The translations under genes and the position numbers were made by a program. This document shows positions 20,732 through 28,857 of a stretch of DNA of 64,000 bases, in pieces. The notes under the pieces were generated by a model. The model had not been told where the DNA came from and ran no database searches. It saw only the letters and a list, made by a program, of their open reading frames with translations. Position 1 is the stretch's first letter; each line of letters opens with the position of its first letter. The stretch comes from Pseudomonas sp. CBZ-4 (GTDB taxonomy: Bacteria; Pseudomonadota; Gammaproteobacteria; Pseudomonadales; Pseudomonadaceae), in the NCBI RefSeq assembly GCF_000346755.1, contig NZ_ANNV01000106.1, positions 1 to 64,000 on the forward strand, written 5' to 3'.

Positions 20732-21016
20732 TCATGCAGCGGCGGCGCTGCGGGTCTGGGCAGCGTTGCGCAACGCCGCAATGACCGAGGGTTCCAGACG
20801 CCCTTCGGCAATCTTGATATCGCGCAGCAGGCAATCCACCACGTCCACCAGCACACGCTTGTCCATCAATTGCGTGCGGTCGACTTCACGCTCGACCACG
20901 ATGGCGCCAGCAGGGTTCTTCACGGTGACCAGGCACTCGTCCTGCACACCGGAGGTGGTCAGCGTAACCTGATAAGGGCTCAGTGCTTCTTCGAGCAATA
21001 GGCTGATACTTTCCAT
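20732..21016 (-). CDS. DUF3509 family small protein
   Basis: 94 residues starting MESISLLLEEALSPYQVTLT. This family is confined to pseudomonads as far as I know and has no assigned function. Cytosolic, no signal peptide; a short basic-hydrophobic middle (VDVVDCLLRDIKIAEGRLEP) and an alanine-rich tail. GTG codons at 21028 and 21025 could also serve as starts; I prefer the ATG because the protein then matches the familiar family start. Confidence 0.75.
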   Translation of the reverse strand: MESISLLLEEALSPYQVTLTTSGVQDECLVTVKNPAGAIVVEREVDRTQLMDKRVLVDVVDCLLRDIKIAEGRLEPSVIAALRNAAQTRSAAAA

Positions 21017-21319
21017 CTCGATCACCACTCAATAGTTCAGGAACAATCGGTTCAACGGGAGCTGCATCTATCCTAAGTGACTGTTTGTGACGTAGGAAAG
21101 TTCGCTTTATCGTCTTTATGGGGCCGTCAGGGGTGACGGATTCCAGCATGCGCTTGCAACATGACAAGCAAAAAACGGCGCACATAACTGCTTACGCAAT
21201 GGGCGACTGTTTTGGGGGTTGCCGACGGCTCGGGCCAGAGGTGAATCCTATACTCGGTGAGCGCTGGTGACGCTGTGATGCAGATAAAAGCGCATGTCAA
21301 AAGGCCCTTATAGCAAAGG

Positions 21320-21571
21320 ATGAAGACGATGGCGGAACACAATGAACAGCAGACGTCGGCAGACAGAATGCACGCCGAGGTATCACGTATTTTTGCTGAA
21401 ATAGCACGTATGAACGCTGAGCAAAACAAAATGAATGCTGAGCAAAACAAACTCAACAAGGAATCGCTGAAGATAACCTGTGAGATTTTCTGGTACCCCG
21501 TGGCTATCGCAACAGGCTTTTATGCCGCTGTCGGCACCGTGATCGTGGTCGCGCAGAAGCTATTCTCATAG
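21320..21571 (+). CDS. Small membrane protein with coiled-coil repeats
   Basis: 83 residues. The N-terminal part is a charged helix with heptad-like repeats RMNAEQNKMNAEQNKLNKES (about residues 35-54), followed by one membrane helix (FWYPVAIATGFYAAVGTVIVVA, about 57-78). The ATG at 21329 is an alternative start. Similar helix-plus-one-membrane-span proteins occur in pseudomonads, some near prophages, but nothing else here is phage-like. Function unknown. About 290 bases without a gene precede it. Confidence 0.6.
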   Translation: MKTMAEHNEQQTSADRMHAEVSRIFAEIARMNAEQNKMNAEQNKLNKESLKITCEIFWYPVAIATGFYAAVGTVIVVAQKLFS

Positions 21572-21595
21572 CGCTCGGCCGGGCCTGCCAAAAAC

Positions 21596-21636
21596 AAAAA
21601 ACGTCGCTAACCCAAGGAATGCAAAGCGGCGTTTTT
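21596..21636. terminator. Terminator after small membrane protein gene
   Basis: AAAAACG-CGCT pairs with AGCG-CGTTTTT around a 16-base loop, ending in a T-run on the plus strand. Confidence 0.65.
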
Positions 21637-21713
21637 ATGCACCATTAAAACCCCACCTGCAACCACCACAGGGTTAACAGGCTAGAATCCCCGAATTGCC
21701 CGGGGAACCTACT

Positions 21714-22367
21714 TTGAGAAGCGCACCTGAAAAACCCTTGCGCATCATCCTTGCCGACGACCATCCGATTTTCCTGATTGGTCTGCGGGCGGTCCTGGAG
21801 CGCGATGAACAACTGGAGATTGTCGGCGAAGCCAACTCTCCCCAATCCCTGACCCAATTGTTGCAACACTGTGCCTGCGACCTGCTGATCACCGATTTCA
21901 TGATGCCTGGCGAACCCCAGGCCGACGGCTTGCGCCTGATCGACCAACTGCGCCGCCATCATCCGTCGCTGCCCATTGTCGTGGTGACCATGCTCAACAA
22001 CGCGGGGTTGTTTCACGCCATCCTGGAGCTGGGTGTCATGGGCCTGCTGAGCAAAGCCAGCCTCGCGGATGAATTGCCTGAAGCCGTCCGACAGGTCCGC
22101 CAGCAGCGCTGCTATGTAGCCCACACCATTCGCCAGGCGCTGAGCGCGCTGGGCACGGATCGATTGCAGTCCCACGAGCAGCTGTCGCCCCGCGAATTGG
22201 AGGTGATTCGCCTGCTGGCAAGAGGGCTGACCGTTGGCGAGATCGCGGCACACCTGCATCGCAGCAAGCAGACGGTCAGCGCGCAAAAAGTCAGCGCCAT
22301 GCGCAAGCTGGGGCTCAGTACCGACGCATCATTGTTTATCTACGTGCAGGAGCATGGCTTGGCCTGA
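21714..22367 (+). CDS. rocA1: NarL/LuxR-type response regulator, RocA1-like
   Basis: DNA-binding output regulator of a BvgS-like phosphorelay. The 217 residues comprise a receiver domain (about 1-125: acidic pair in LADDHP, phosphorylated Asp in LLITDFMMPG near residue 57, Thr in VVTM, Lys in LLSKAS) and a C-terminal LuxR-type helix-turn-helix (SPRELEVIRLLARGLTVGEI, then HLHRSKQTVSAQ). Start taken as TTG 21714, with GGGGAA seven bases upstream; an in-frame TTG at 21696 is the alternative. It converges with rocR and their 3' ends overlap by 32 bases. In P. aeruginosa the RocS1-RocA1 pair controls fimbrial cup genes; the target here is unknown. Confidence 0.82.
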   Translation: MRSAPEKPLRIILADDHPIFLIGLRAVLERDEQLEIVGEANSPQSLTQLLQHCACDLLITDFMMPGEPQADGLRLIDQLRRHHPSLPIVVVTMLNNAGLFHAILELGVMGLLSKASLADELPEAVRQVRQQRCYVAHTIRQALSALGTDRLQSHEQLSPRELEVIRLLARGLTVGEIAAHLHRSKQTVSAQKVSAMRKLGLSTDASLFIYVQEHGLA

Positions 22368-23580
22368 CCGGGTAGCCGATCCACGCTTTCAGTGCCTGGG
22401 CATCCATTGGCGGTGCAATCAGGCAACCTTGCAACCAGGCAGGGCCCAGCGTAGCGACCGCGTCACGATCGGCTGCGGTTTCAATCCCCGTCACCACCAC
22501 GTTCATGCCCATGCGGCTGGCCATGCTCATGGCGCCTGCGACGACGGCCACTTTGCGCTCATCACTCGCCACGCCACTGGCAAAGGCCGGGGGTATTTTC
22601 AGTTCAGTGAACGGCAGCTCCAGCAAACGCTGCAAACTGGTACCGCCGACGCCGAAGTCACCGATAGACAACTTGCAGCCGATCATCCGTAAACGCAGCA
22701 AGCTGCTGACATGCGCGCTGTCGGTGTTCAGCCGCGTGGTTTCGACCAGCTCCAGCGTGAGGCTATGAGCTGGCACGGCATGGCGTTGCAGCAAGCGCTG
22801 CAGCGCCTGGGGAAAATGCGCATGTTCGAGCATCCGCCCGGGAATATTCACCGCCACCGGCAAGAGCTCGCCCGTGTCCGACACGATCTGGCTGACAAAA
22901 CCCAGGGCCTCTTCCAGCACATGCCAGGTAAACGCCTCCTCCATGCCGGCAAACTCCAGCACCGGCAGGAACTCATGGGGCAGTAACACTCCGCCGTCAG
23001 GCAGATACCAGCGCGCCAGCACCTCAACCCCCTGCACTACGCCGGCCTGGCAGACGATAGGCTGGAAGCTGGCGCTGGCGTAGCGCGCGATGGCCACCTG
23101 ACAGGCATCCACCGAAGGCGGCAACTCATCCAGCTCACCGAGCCCCAACAGTTGGCGCACCTTATCCCAGGACACGACCTGCGGCCCCGGACGCAAGTGT
23201 TGCAGGCAAGCCGTCAACAGTTGCCCAACCAACTGGGCCGAGGCGGGTTTGGGCAAACAGCGCAGGACATTCAACCCGGCCTGGCGCGCCATGCTGGCGA
23301 CCCCTGCCAACACATCCTGCTGAGCATTGCTTAGCAGGATCAGCACCTGAGCCTGGCGCTGCTCACCCAATTCGCGAATCAGTTCAAGGGCATCGCCTTG
23401 TTCCAGATAGAGGTCGCAAATAGCAATGTCCACCGGCCCCTTGCTCGCCAACGACTGCCGGGCGGCCTCTACGGTTTCGGCGGTCATGACATTGAAGACA
23501 CCGTTGGCATTGAGCATCTGGTGCAGGGCCATCAGTTGGAACGGGTGATCTTCGAGGATCAAGACATTGAGGGAGCGCAT
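22336..23580 (-). CDS. rocR: Receiver-EAL response regulator, RocR-like, degenerate active site
   Basis: 414 residues: receiver domain (about 1-130; phosphorylated Asp56 in ICDLYL, Lys in CLPKP) then an EAL domain (about 160-400). RocR of P. aeruginosa is a c-di-GMP phosphodiesterase that antagonises RocA1. Here several catalytic positions are changed: the signature reads EVL, the metal-binding DDFG reads GDFG (Gly about residue 307), and the general-base EGVET reads TGIET (Thr about residue 360). The first Glu, the Asn of VAVNIPG, the ELVET Glu, the LKI Lys and the LQG Gln remain. It may therefore bind c-di-GMP or act through protein contacts rather than hydrolyse it. Confidence 0.85.
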   Translation of the reverse strand: MRSLNVLILEDHPFQLMALHQMLNANGVFNVMTAETVEAARQSLASKGPVDIAICDLYLEQGDALELIRELGEQRQAQVLILLSNAQQDVLAGVASMARQAGLNVLRCLPKPASAQLVGQLLTACLQHLRPGPQVVSWDKVRQLLGLGELDELPPSVDACQVAIARYASASFQPIVCQAGVVQGVEVLARWYLPDGGVLLPHEFLPVLEFAGMEEAFTWHVLEEALGFVSQIVSDTGELLPVAVNIPGRMLEHAHFPQALQRLLQRHAVPAHSLTLELVETTRLNTDSAHVSSLLRLRMIGCKLSIGDFGVGGTSLQRLLELPFTELKIPPAFASGVASDERKVAVVAGAMSMASRMGMNVVVTGIETAADRDAVATLGPAWLQGCLIAPPMDAQALKAWIGYPVRPSHAPARR

Positions 23581-23653
23581 GGCGAACTCTAAGACGCAGA
23601 AGCAAGGTTGCGCAGACTACGCAAAAGGCCATGCGCGCCCCATAGGACGCGTC

Positions 23654-26600
23654 CTATTCTTGCGGATGCAAATGGGTGCCCAACTCCACCCTGAATGCTG
23701 CCAGCGCCTCATCCAGCATGCGCCATAGCGCGTCAACCTCGTCAATGCGCTGCTCACGCAGGCAGCCCTCAAGCCCCACACACGCCTTGGCCAGCGGCAG
23801 CGCATCCACCAGGCAGCAAATGCCCTTGAGGCGATGCAGTGAAGCCATTACTCCTGGAAAGTCCTGACCCGCCAACGCCGTCTTGATCCCATCGTGTTCA
23901 TGTTCCAGGCTCTTCGCCAACTCTTCCAGCATGCGCTGCAGGACCGGCCCATCGGCCTGGGTCATCGCCTGCAAGGTGTGGATATTGAAGGTGCGCGCCG
24001 GGCCCACGCGGGCGAGGACCCTGGCCCAATGCTCAAGGGTCACCGGCTTGACCAGCAGCTCATCCATCCCCGCCGCCAGGCAACGTTGGCGCTCATCCTC
24101 CATGGCATTGGCGGTGCATCCCACCAGCGCAGTGCGCGGTCGCTGCTCTTGCGTTTCAATCCCGCGCACGGCTTTGCTCAAGGCATAGCCGGACATGCCC
24201 GGCATGTTGCAATCCGTCACCAGCACGTCAAAGGCGTCATCGCGCCAGCACTGCAAGGCCGACTCGGCCGAGTCGAAGGCCACCACCCGGTGGCCGAGGA
24301 ATTGCAGTTGCTGAGCCAGCACCAGGCGGTTGGCCGGCAGGTCATCGACGATCAGCACCGACAAACGGCGACCGGCAGCCTGCAGGACCGCTGCAGGCTC
24401 AGTTGGCCTGTCGTCGCCTCTGACCCGCTGCAAATACAGGTCAATGCAAATCGTCGTGCCCTCGCCCGCCGCGCTGCTCAGGGAGATCGTGCCGCCCATC
24501 AACTCCACCAGCTGCTGGCAAATGCTCAAGCCCAACCCCGTCCCGCCATGTTGCGCCGCTGTCAGCGGGCTGATCTGGACAAACGGCTTGAACACCCGCG
24601 CCTGCTGTTCAATGCCAATCCCTGGCCCACTGTCTTCGACACACAGGTGCAGAAATTCAGCCCCGGAGGCATCGCGCTGAGTCACGACGCTAAGACGGAC
24701 CTCACCCAGCTCGGTGAACTTCAAAGCGTTGCCCACCAGGTTATGCATGACCTGCCGCAACCGCAGCGGGTCGAACCAATAACTCCCTTGCGCCGCCGGG
24801 TCGAACGCCAGGGTAAAACCCAGGCCTTTTTTACCCGCCATCGCCTCAAACAGCCGCTGGATGCCTTCGAAAAAACCCTTCAGGTCAGTGGTCTGCGGCA
24901 CCAGTTGCAAATGGCCTGCTTCGATCTTGGCCAGGTCCAGGCTATCGCCCATCAACTCAATCAGCTCACGTGCCGAACGATGGGCCACCTGTAGCGCTTC
25001 GGAGACACGCTTGCCCTCGGCCAAGGCGCGTTCCTGCTCCAACTCAAGCAAGCCGATGATGGCGGTCATGGGAGTGCGAATTTCGTGACTGAGTGTGGAG
25101 AGAAACGCACTTTTTGCGTAGTTCGCGTCATCAGCGGCCTGGCGTGCGTCCATCAGCTGATGCTCCAGGACCTTGCGCTCACTGATATCGATCCACCCGC
25201 CAAGCAGCCCTTGCAGCTGGCCGCGCGCATCGAAAAACGGCACCGTCCATTGGTAAACGTGGAAAGTCCCGCCGTTGAACTCCAGTTGCCGATCAACAAA
25301 CAACGATTGCTGCGTCGCCAACTGCTCCATGTGCCCGGCATGCAGGCGTGCGGCCGTGGCCTCCGGCATCAGGCCGCTTTCCATCAGGGTCAGGCCCTGG
25401 ATCAGCTCCCGCCGGGTGGCCAGTTGCTGCTCATAGCGGGTGTTACAGGTCACCAACCGGCCAGCCAGGTCCCTTACAAAGACCGGATTGGGCATGCCAT
25501 CCAGCAGGGCACGCTTGAAGGCCAACTGATCGCTCAGTCGTTGCTCGGCCACCAGGCGCTGCTGGATCTGCCGCTTGAGCCGGCTATTCCAGACCAGCGA
25601 TACCAACACACACAACAGCGCCATCGCGACCGTCCAATAGGCCCATGGCGGCACACGCTGCCAAGCCGACGTCGGGATCGGCACCGTGCCCAGCCAGCGC
25701 AAACGCAGCGCGCTCAACTCGGCCACCGGCATCGCTTCCAGCGCCTTGTTCACAATGCTCAACAGCTCGGGCTGGTCCTTGCGCACCACCAGGCTGTTGG
25801 ACGACCACTTGCCCTCCACGCTGCGCCCGATGCGCAAGCCGTCGGACGGGTAGCTCTGCACCTCCACTTCATTCTGGATCGTCGCCGCTGCATGCCCCTG
25901 GATCACCTGGTCACGGGCCTGGGTATAGTTGTCGACGGAGAGAATCTCGATGCCTGGGTGTTCACGGCGAATGAAATTTTCCAGCACATGCCGGGCCGGC
26001 AACGCCAAGACCTGGCCAGAAAGCTCACTCAAGCTGGCCAGTAGCGGCGTGTCGCTGCGCTGGACAAACACCCAGCCGGCACCACCAAAACCATGGCTGA
26101 AATCCAGGAATCGCCTGCGCTCCTGGTTCTCCGCCAGCGTGGTGTTCATATCCGCCCTGCCCGCTGCCAGTAACTCCAGGGTCTGCGCGGTGGAAGACAC
26201 CTCCTCCATCACGAACTGCAAGCCCGTCATGCGTGAGATCCGGTTGAGCAGATCGACGTTCAGGCCGACCCATTGGCCGTCCTTGTCCTTGAAGATGTAC
26301 GGCGACTGTTGCTGGGACACCACCACCACATGGGGATGATGCAACAACCAGGCTTGCTCCTGGGCCGACAGCTCGATGCGGTCTGCGGCGATGCCCACCC
26401 CCAGGCCGGTGGTCCAGCGCGCGAGGATTTCACGTTGTATCGACTCGTCGATACTTGCCAGGGCCCGGTCCATCATGCCCCCCAACAGCGGGTCGGCCGT
26501 ACGCGAAGCAAAGGCAAAGCCAATCGGCGCCAGCCGGCTCTCCACGTTGATCTGCAAACCCAGGTAAGGACGCAATGACTTGTAGGCACGCACAATCACT

Positions 26601-27235
26601 TCATTGCCGATAAAGGCATCGGCATCCCCCTGGTTCAACGCTTCCAGGCCGCTGTAGAGGTTCGGAGCCAGCATGATGTGGCTGGCGGGGTAAGCCCGAT
26701 GCACGTTGCCGACATTGGCATAGCCCTCCAGCAAGACCACCTTCTTGCCCTCAAGGTCGTCGTTCTGCGTGGTGTCGTCGCGGCGCACGACCACCACCGA
26801 ACGGTCCGGCATGTAGTCGCGGGTAAACCGCAACCCAGGCACATCCCGCTCATAACCGTTGGCGCTGGTCAGGATATCGATGGCGCCACTGCGCAAGGCT
26901 TCCACCGCCTGCGCCCGCTCAGCGAAGCCCATCACCTGCATGGGCACATCGAGGCGCGCGCCGACGAGGCTCAGGTAGTCGGCGCTGATGCCCTGGTAGC
27001 GATTATGGTCACGGGTGATATCAATCGGCTGGTAGTCAGCAATGGAAATGCCGACCTTCAGTGTCCGATGGCTCGCCAGCCATTGCTGCTCGCCTGCCGT
27101 CAGCGGCAAGGGGGCGAGCGGGGTAAACGCCGGCACCAGTTTGAACGGCAGGCTGTCGGCGGCCAGGCTTGCCGGCGATTGACCAAGCAAGAGCAAACAC
27201 AGCAGCCACACACACCTCTGGCTCAATAAACGCAC
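23654..27235 (-). CDS. rocS1: BvgS-like hybrid sensor histidine kinase, RocS1-like
   Basis: 1193-residue unorthodox sensor of the inner membrane. In order: signal peptide (cleavage after SLAA), two periplasmic family-3 solute-binding modules (about 55-285 and 300-515), one membrane helix (about 528-546), a PAS domain (about 565-690), kinase core with SHEIRTP (phosphorylated His about 716), ATPase motifs (NALKFT, DSGPGIG, GGTGLGLSI), a receiver (DCNMPG, Asp about 1006) and an HPt domain (LHRLKG, His about 1133). All phosphorelay residues are intact. Start is GTG. It lies upstream of rocR on the same strand (73-base gap), so kinase and EAL protein are probably co-transcribed. Confidence 0.9.
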   Translation of the reverse strand: MRLLSQRCVWLLCLLLLGQSPASLAADSLPFKLVPAFTPLAPLPLTAGEQQWLASHRTLKVGISIADYQPIDITRDHNRYQGISADYLSLVGARLDVPMQVMGFAERAQAVEALRSGAIDILTSANGYERDVPGLRFTRDYMPDRSVVVVRRDDTTQNDDLEGKKVVLLEGYANVGNVHRAYPASHIMLAPNLYSGLEALNQGDADAFIGNEVIVRAYKSLRPYLGLQINVESRLAPIGFAFASRTADPLLGGMMDRALASIDESIQREILARWTTGLGVGIAADRIELSAQEQAWLLHHPHVVVVSQQQSPYIFKDKDGQWVGLNVDLLNRISRMTGLQFVMEEVSSTAQTLELLAAGRADMNTTLAENQERRRFLDFSHGFGGAGWVFVQRSDTPLLASLSELSGQVLALPARHVLENFIRREHPGIEILSVDNYTQARDQVIQGHAAATIQNEVEVQSYPSDGLRIGRSVEGKWSSNSLVVRKDQPELLSIVNKALEAMPVAELSALRLRWLGTVPIPTSAWQRVPPWAYWTVAMALLCVLVSLVWNSRLKRQIQQRLVAEQRLSDQLAFKRALLDGMPNPVFVRDLAGRLVTCNTRYEQQLATRRELIQGLTLMESGLMPEATAARLHAGHMEQLATQQSLFVDRQLEFNGGTFHVYQWTVPFFDARGQLQGLLGGWIDISERKVLEHQLMDARQAADDANYAKSAFLSTLSHEIRTPMTAIIGLLELEQERALAEGKRVSEALQVAHRSARELIELMGDSLDLAKIEAGHLQLVPQTTDLKGFFEGIQRLFEAMAGKKGLGFTLAFDPAAQGSYWFDPLRLRQVMHNLVGNALKFTELGEVRLSVVTQRDASGAEFLHLCVEDSGPGIGIEQQARVFKPFVQISPLTAAQHGGTGLGLSICQQLVELMGGTISLSSAAGEGTTICIDLYLQRVRGDDRPTEPAAVLQAAGRRLSVLIVDDLPANRLVLAQQLQFLGHRVVAFDSAESALQCWRDDAFDVLVTDCNMPGMSGYALSKAVRGIETQEQRPRTALVGCTANAMEDERQRCLAAGMDELLVKPVTLEHWARVLARVGPARTFNIHTLQAMTQADGPVLQRMLEELAKSLEHEHDGIKTALAGQDFPGVMASLHRLKGICCLVDALPLAKACVGLEGCLREQRIDEVDALWRMLDEALAAFRVELGTHLHPQE

Positions 27236-27294
27236 CGGGTTGGTTTCCTCTCTTTTTTAGTCGATTGCCCACTGGAGTATGGCGTGCCCCAATG

Positions 27295-27320
27295 AAAAAG
27301 CCCGTCACGAAGACGGGCTT
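27295..27320 (-). terminator. thrC rho-independent terminator
   Basis: On the minus strand AAGCCCGTC-ttcgt-GACGGGCTT is followed by a T-run. It lies 24 bases past the thrC stop codon and ahead of rocS1. Confidence 0.9.
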
Positions 27321-27344
27321 GAGCAACCTCGCAACGCCGTTGGA

Positions 27345-28754
27345 TCAGAGCGGTTTGCCACGATTGCCGTGCTGGCTGACAAACGCCTGCACCGCTTTCA
27401 GATCATTGGCCAACACGGTGCAACGCTCTTCACGCTCGAACAGGTCTGCCAAGTGCGCCGGCAACTCCAGCGCCTTGCCAACACCTGCCTTCTCCACCGC
27501 TTCCGGGAATTTCACCGGGTGCGCGGTGCCGAGGATCACCATCGGGATGTCCAGGCTGCGCCGGCATTCGCGGGCGGCCTTCACACCGATGGCGGTGTGT
27601 GGGTCCAGCAGCTCGCCGGTCTGGGCGTAGACGTCGGCGATGGTTTCGCAGGTCTCTGCGTCATCGACAGCCAGGGAGTCGAACAGCTTGCGGGTTTCGG
27701 TCCAGCGCTCTTCTTCAACGCTGAAACCGCCACCGCTCTTGAAGGTGTCCATCAAGCCGGCAATCGCCGCGCCGTTGCGGCCGTGCATGTCGAACAGCAG
27801 GCGTTCGAAGTTCGACGAGACCATGATGTCCATCGACGGCGACAGCGTGGCGTGCAGGGTTTCCTTGACGTACCGGTTGCCGCTCATGAAGCGGTGCAGG
27901 ATATCGTTGCGGTTCGTGGCGACGATCAACTGGTTGATCGGCAAGCCCATGTTGCGCGCCAGGTAACCGGCGAAGATGTCGCCGAAGTTGCCGGTCGGCA
28001 CCGAGAACGACACCGAACGCGCCGGCCCGCCCAACTGCAGCGAGGCATGGAAGTAGTAGACGATCTGGGCCATGATCCGCGCCCAGTTGATCGAGTTCAC
28101 CGCCACCAGGCGCGTGCCTTTGAGGAAGCTCTGGTCAGCGAAGCTGTTCTTGACCATTTCCTGGCAGTCATCGAAGTTGCCTTCGATGGCGATGTTGTGG
28201 ATGTTCTCGCCAAAGATGGTGGTCATCTGGCGACGCTGCACTTCCGACACGCGCTGGTGCGGGTGCAGGATGAAGATGTCGACGTTTTCGCAGTGCTTGC
28301 AGCCCTCGATGGCGGCCGAACCGGTATCACCGGAAGTCGCGCCGATGATCACCACACGCTCGCCGCGCTTTTGCAGCACGTAGTCGAGCAGGCGACCCAG
28401 CAGTTGCAGGGCGAAGTCCTTGAACGCCAGGGTCGGGCCGTGGAACAGTTCCAGGACCCACTCGTTGCCGTTCAGCTGGCGCAATGGCGCGATGGCGCTG
28501 TGGGAAAACACGCCGTAGGTCTCTTCGAGGATCTTCTTGAAATCCGCATCCGGGATGCTGCCGGTGACGAACGGGCGCATCACCCGGAACGCCAGCTCGT
28601 GGTACGGCAGGCCGGCCCAGGAGGCGATTTCTTCCTGGGTGAAGCGTGGCAGGTTTTCCGGCACGTACAGGCCGCCGTCAGTGGCAAGGCCTGCCAGCAG
28701 GACGTCTTCGAAATTCAGGGCCGGTGCCTGGCCGCGGGTGCTGATGTAGCGCAT
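27345..28754 (-). CDS. thrC: Threonine synthase
   Basis: Pyridoxal-phosphate enzyme making threonine from phosphohomoserine. The 469 residues start MRYISTRGQAPALNFEDVLL and carry the PLP-lysine segment HGPTLAFKDFALQLLG near residue 110 and the glycine loop IGATSGDTGSAA near 147. It belongs to the longer E. coli/Pseudomonas branch of the family. Second gene after hom; the 103-base gap between them holds a strong inverted repeat. Confidence 0.97.
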   Translation of the reverse strand: MRYISTRGQAPALNFEDVLLAGLATDGGLYVPENLPRFTQEEIASWAGLPYHELAFRVMRPFVTGSIPDADFKKILEETYGVFSHSAIAPLRQLNGNEWVLELFHGPTLAFKDFALQLLGRLLDYVLQKRGERVVIIGATSGDTGSAAIEGCKHCENVDIFILHPHQRVSEVQRRQMTTIFGENIHNIAIEGNFDDCQEMVKNSFADQSFLKGTRLVAVNSINWARIMAQIVYYFHASLQLGGPARSVSFSVPTGNFGDIFAGYLARNMGLPINQLIVATNRNDILHRFMSGNRYVKETLHATLSPSMDIMVSSNFERLLFDMHGRNGAAIAGLMDTFKSGGGFSVEEERWTETRKLFDSLAVDDAETCETIADVYAQTGELLDPHTAIGVKAARECRRSLDIPMVILGTAHPVKFPEAVEKAGVGKALELPAHLADLFEREERCTVLANDLKAVQAFVSQHGNRGKPL

Positions 28755-28788
28755 GAAAGCAAACCTTTGGTTTGGGCTTCAAGCTTCA

Positions 28789-28840
28789 AGCTACAAGCTG
28801 CAAGTTAAAGCGAATCGGCTTCCACTTGCAGCTTGTAGCT
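28789..28840. repeat. Perfect 17-bp inverted repeat between hom and thrC
   Basis: AGCTACAAGCTGCAAGT and its exact complement ACTTGCAGCTTGTAGCT are separated by 18 bases. Further AGCTTGCAGCT / GCTTCAAGCTT units extend on both sides. This AGCTTGCAGCTT family differs from the GTGGGAGC REPs. The hairpin could modulate read-through from hom into thrC. Confidence 0.75.
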
Positions 28841-28857
28841 AATAGCTTGCAGCTAAA

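Noticed and set aside
22874..24994. Several plus-strand frames opposite rocR and rocS1
   Set aside because: They track the third-position bias of the true genes and show no domain or start signals.
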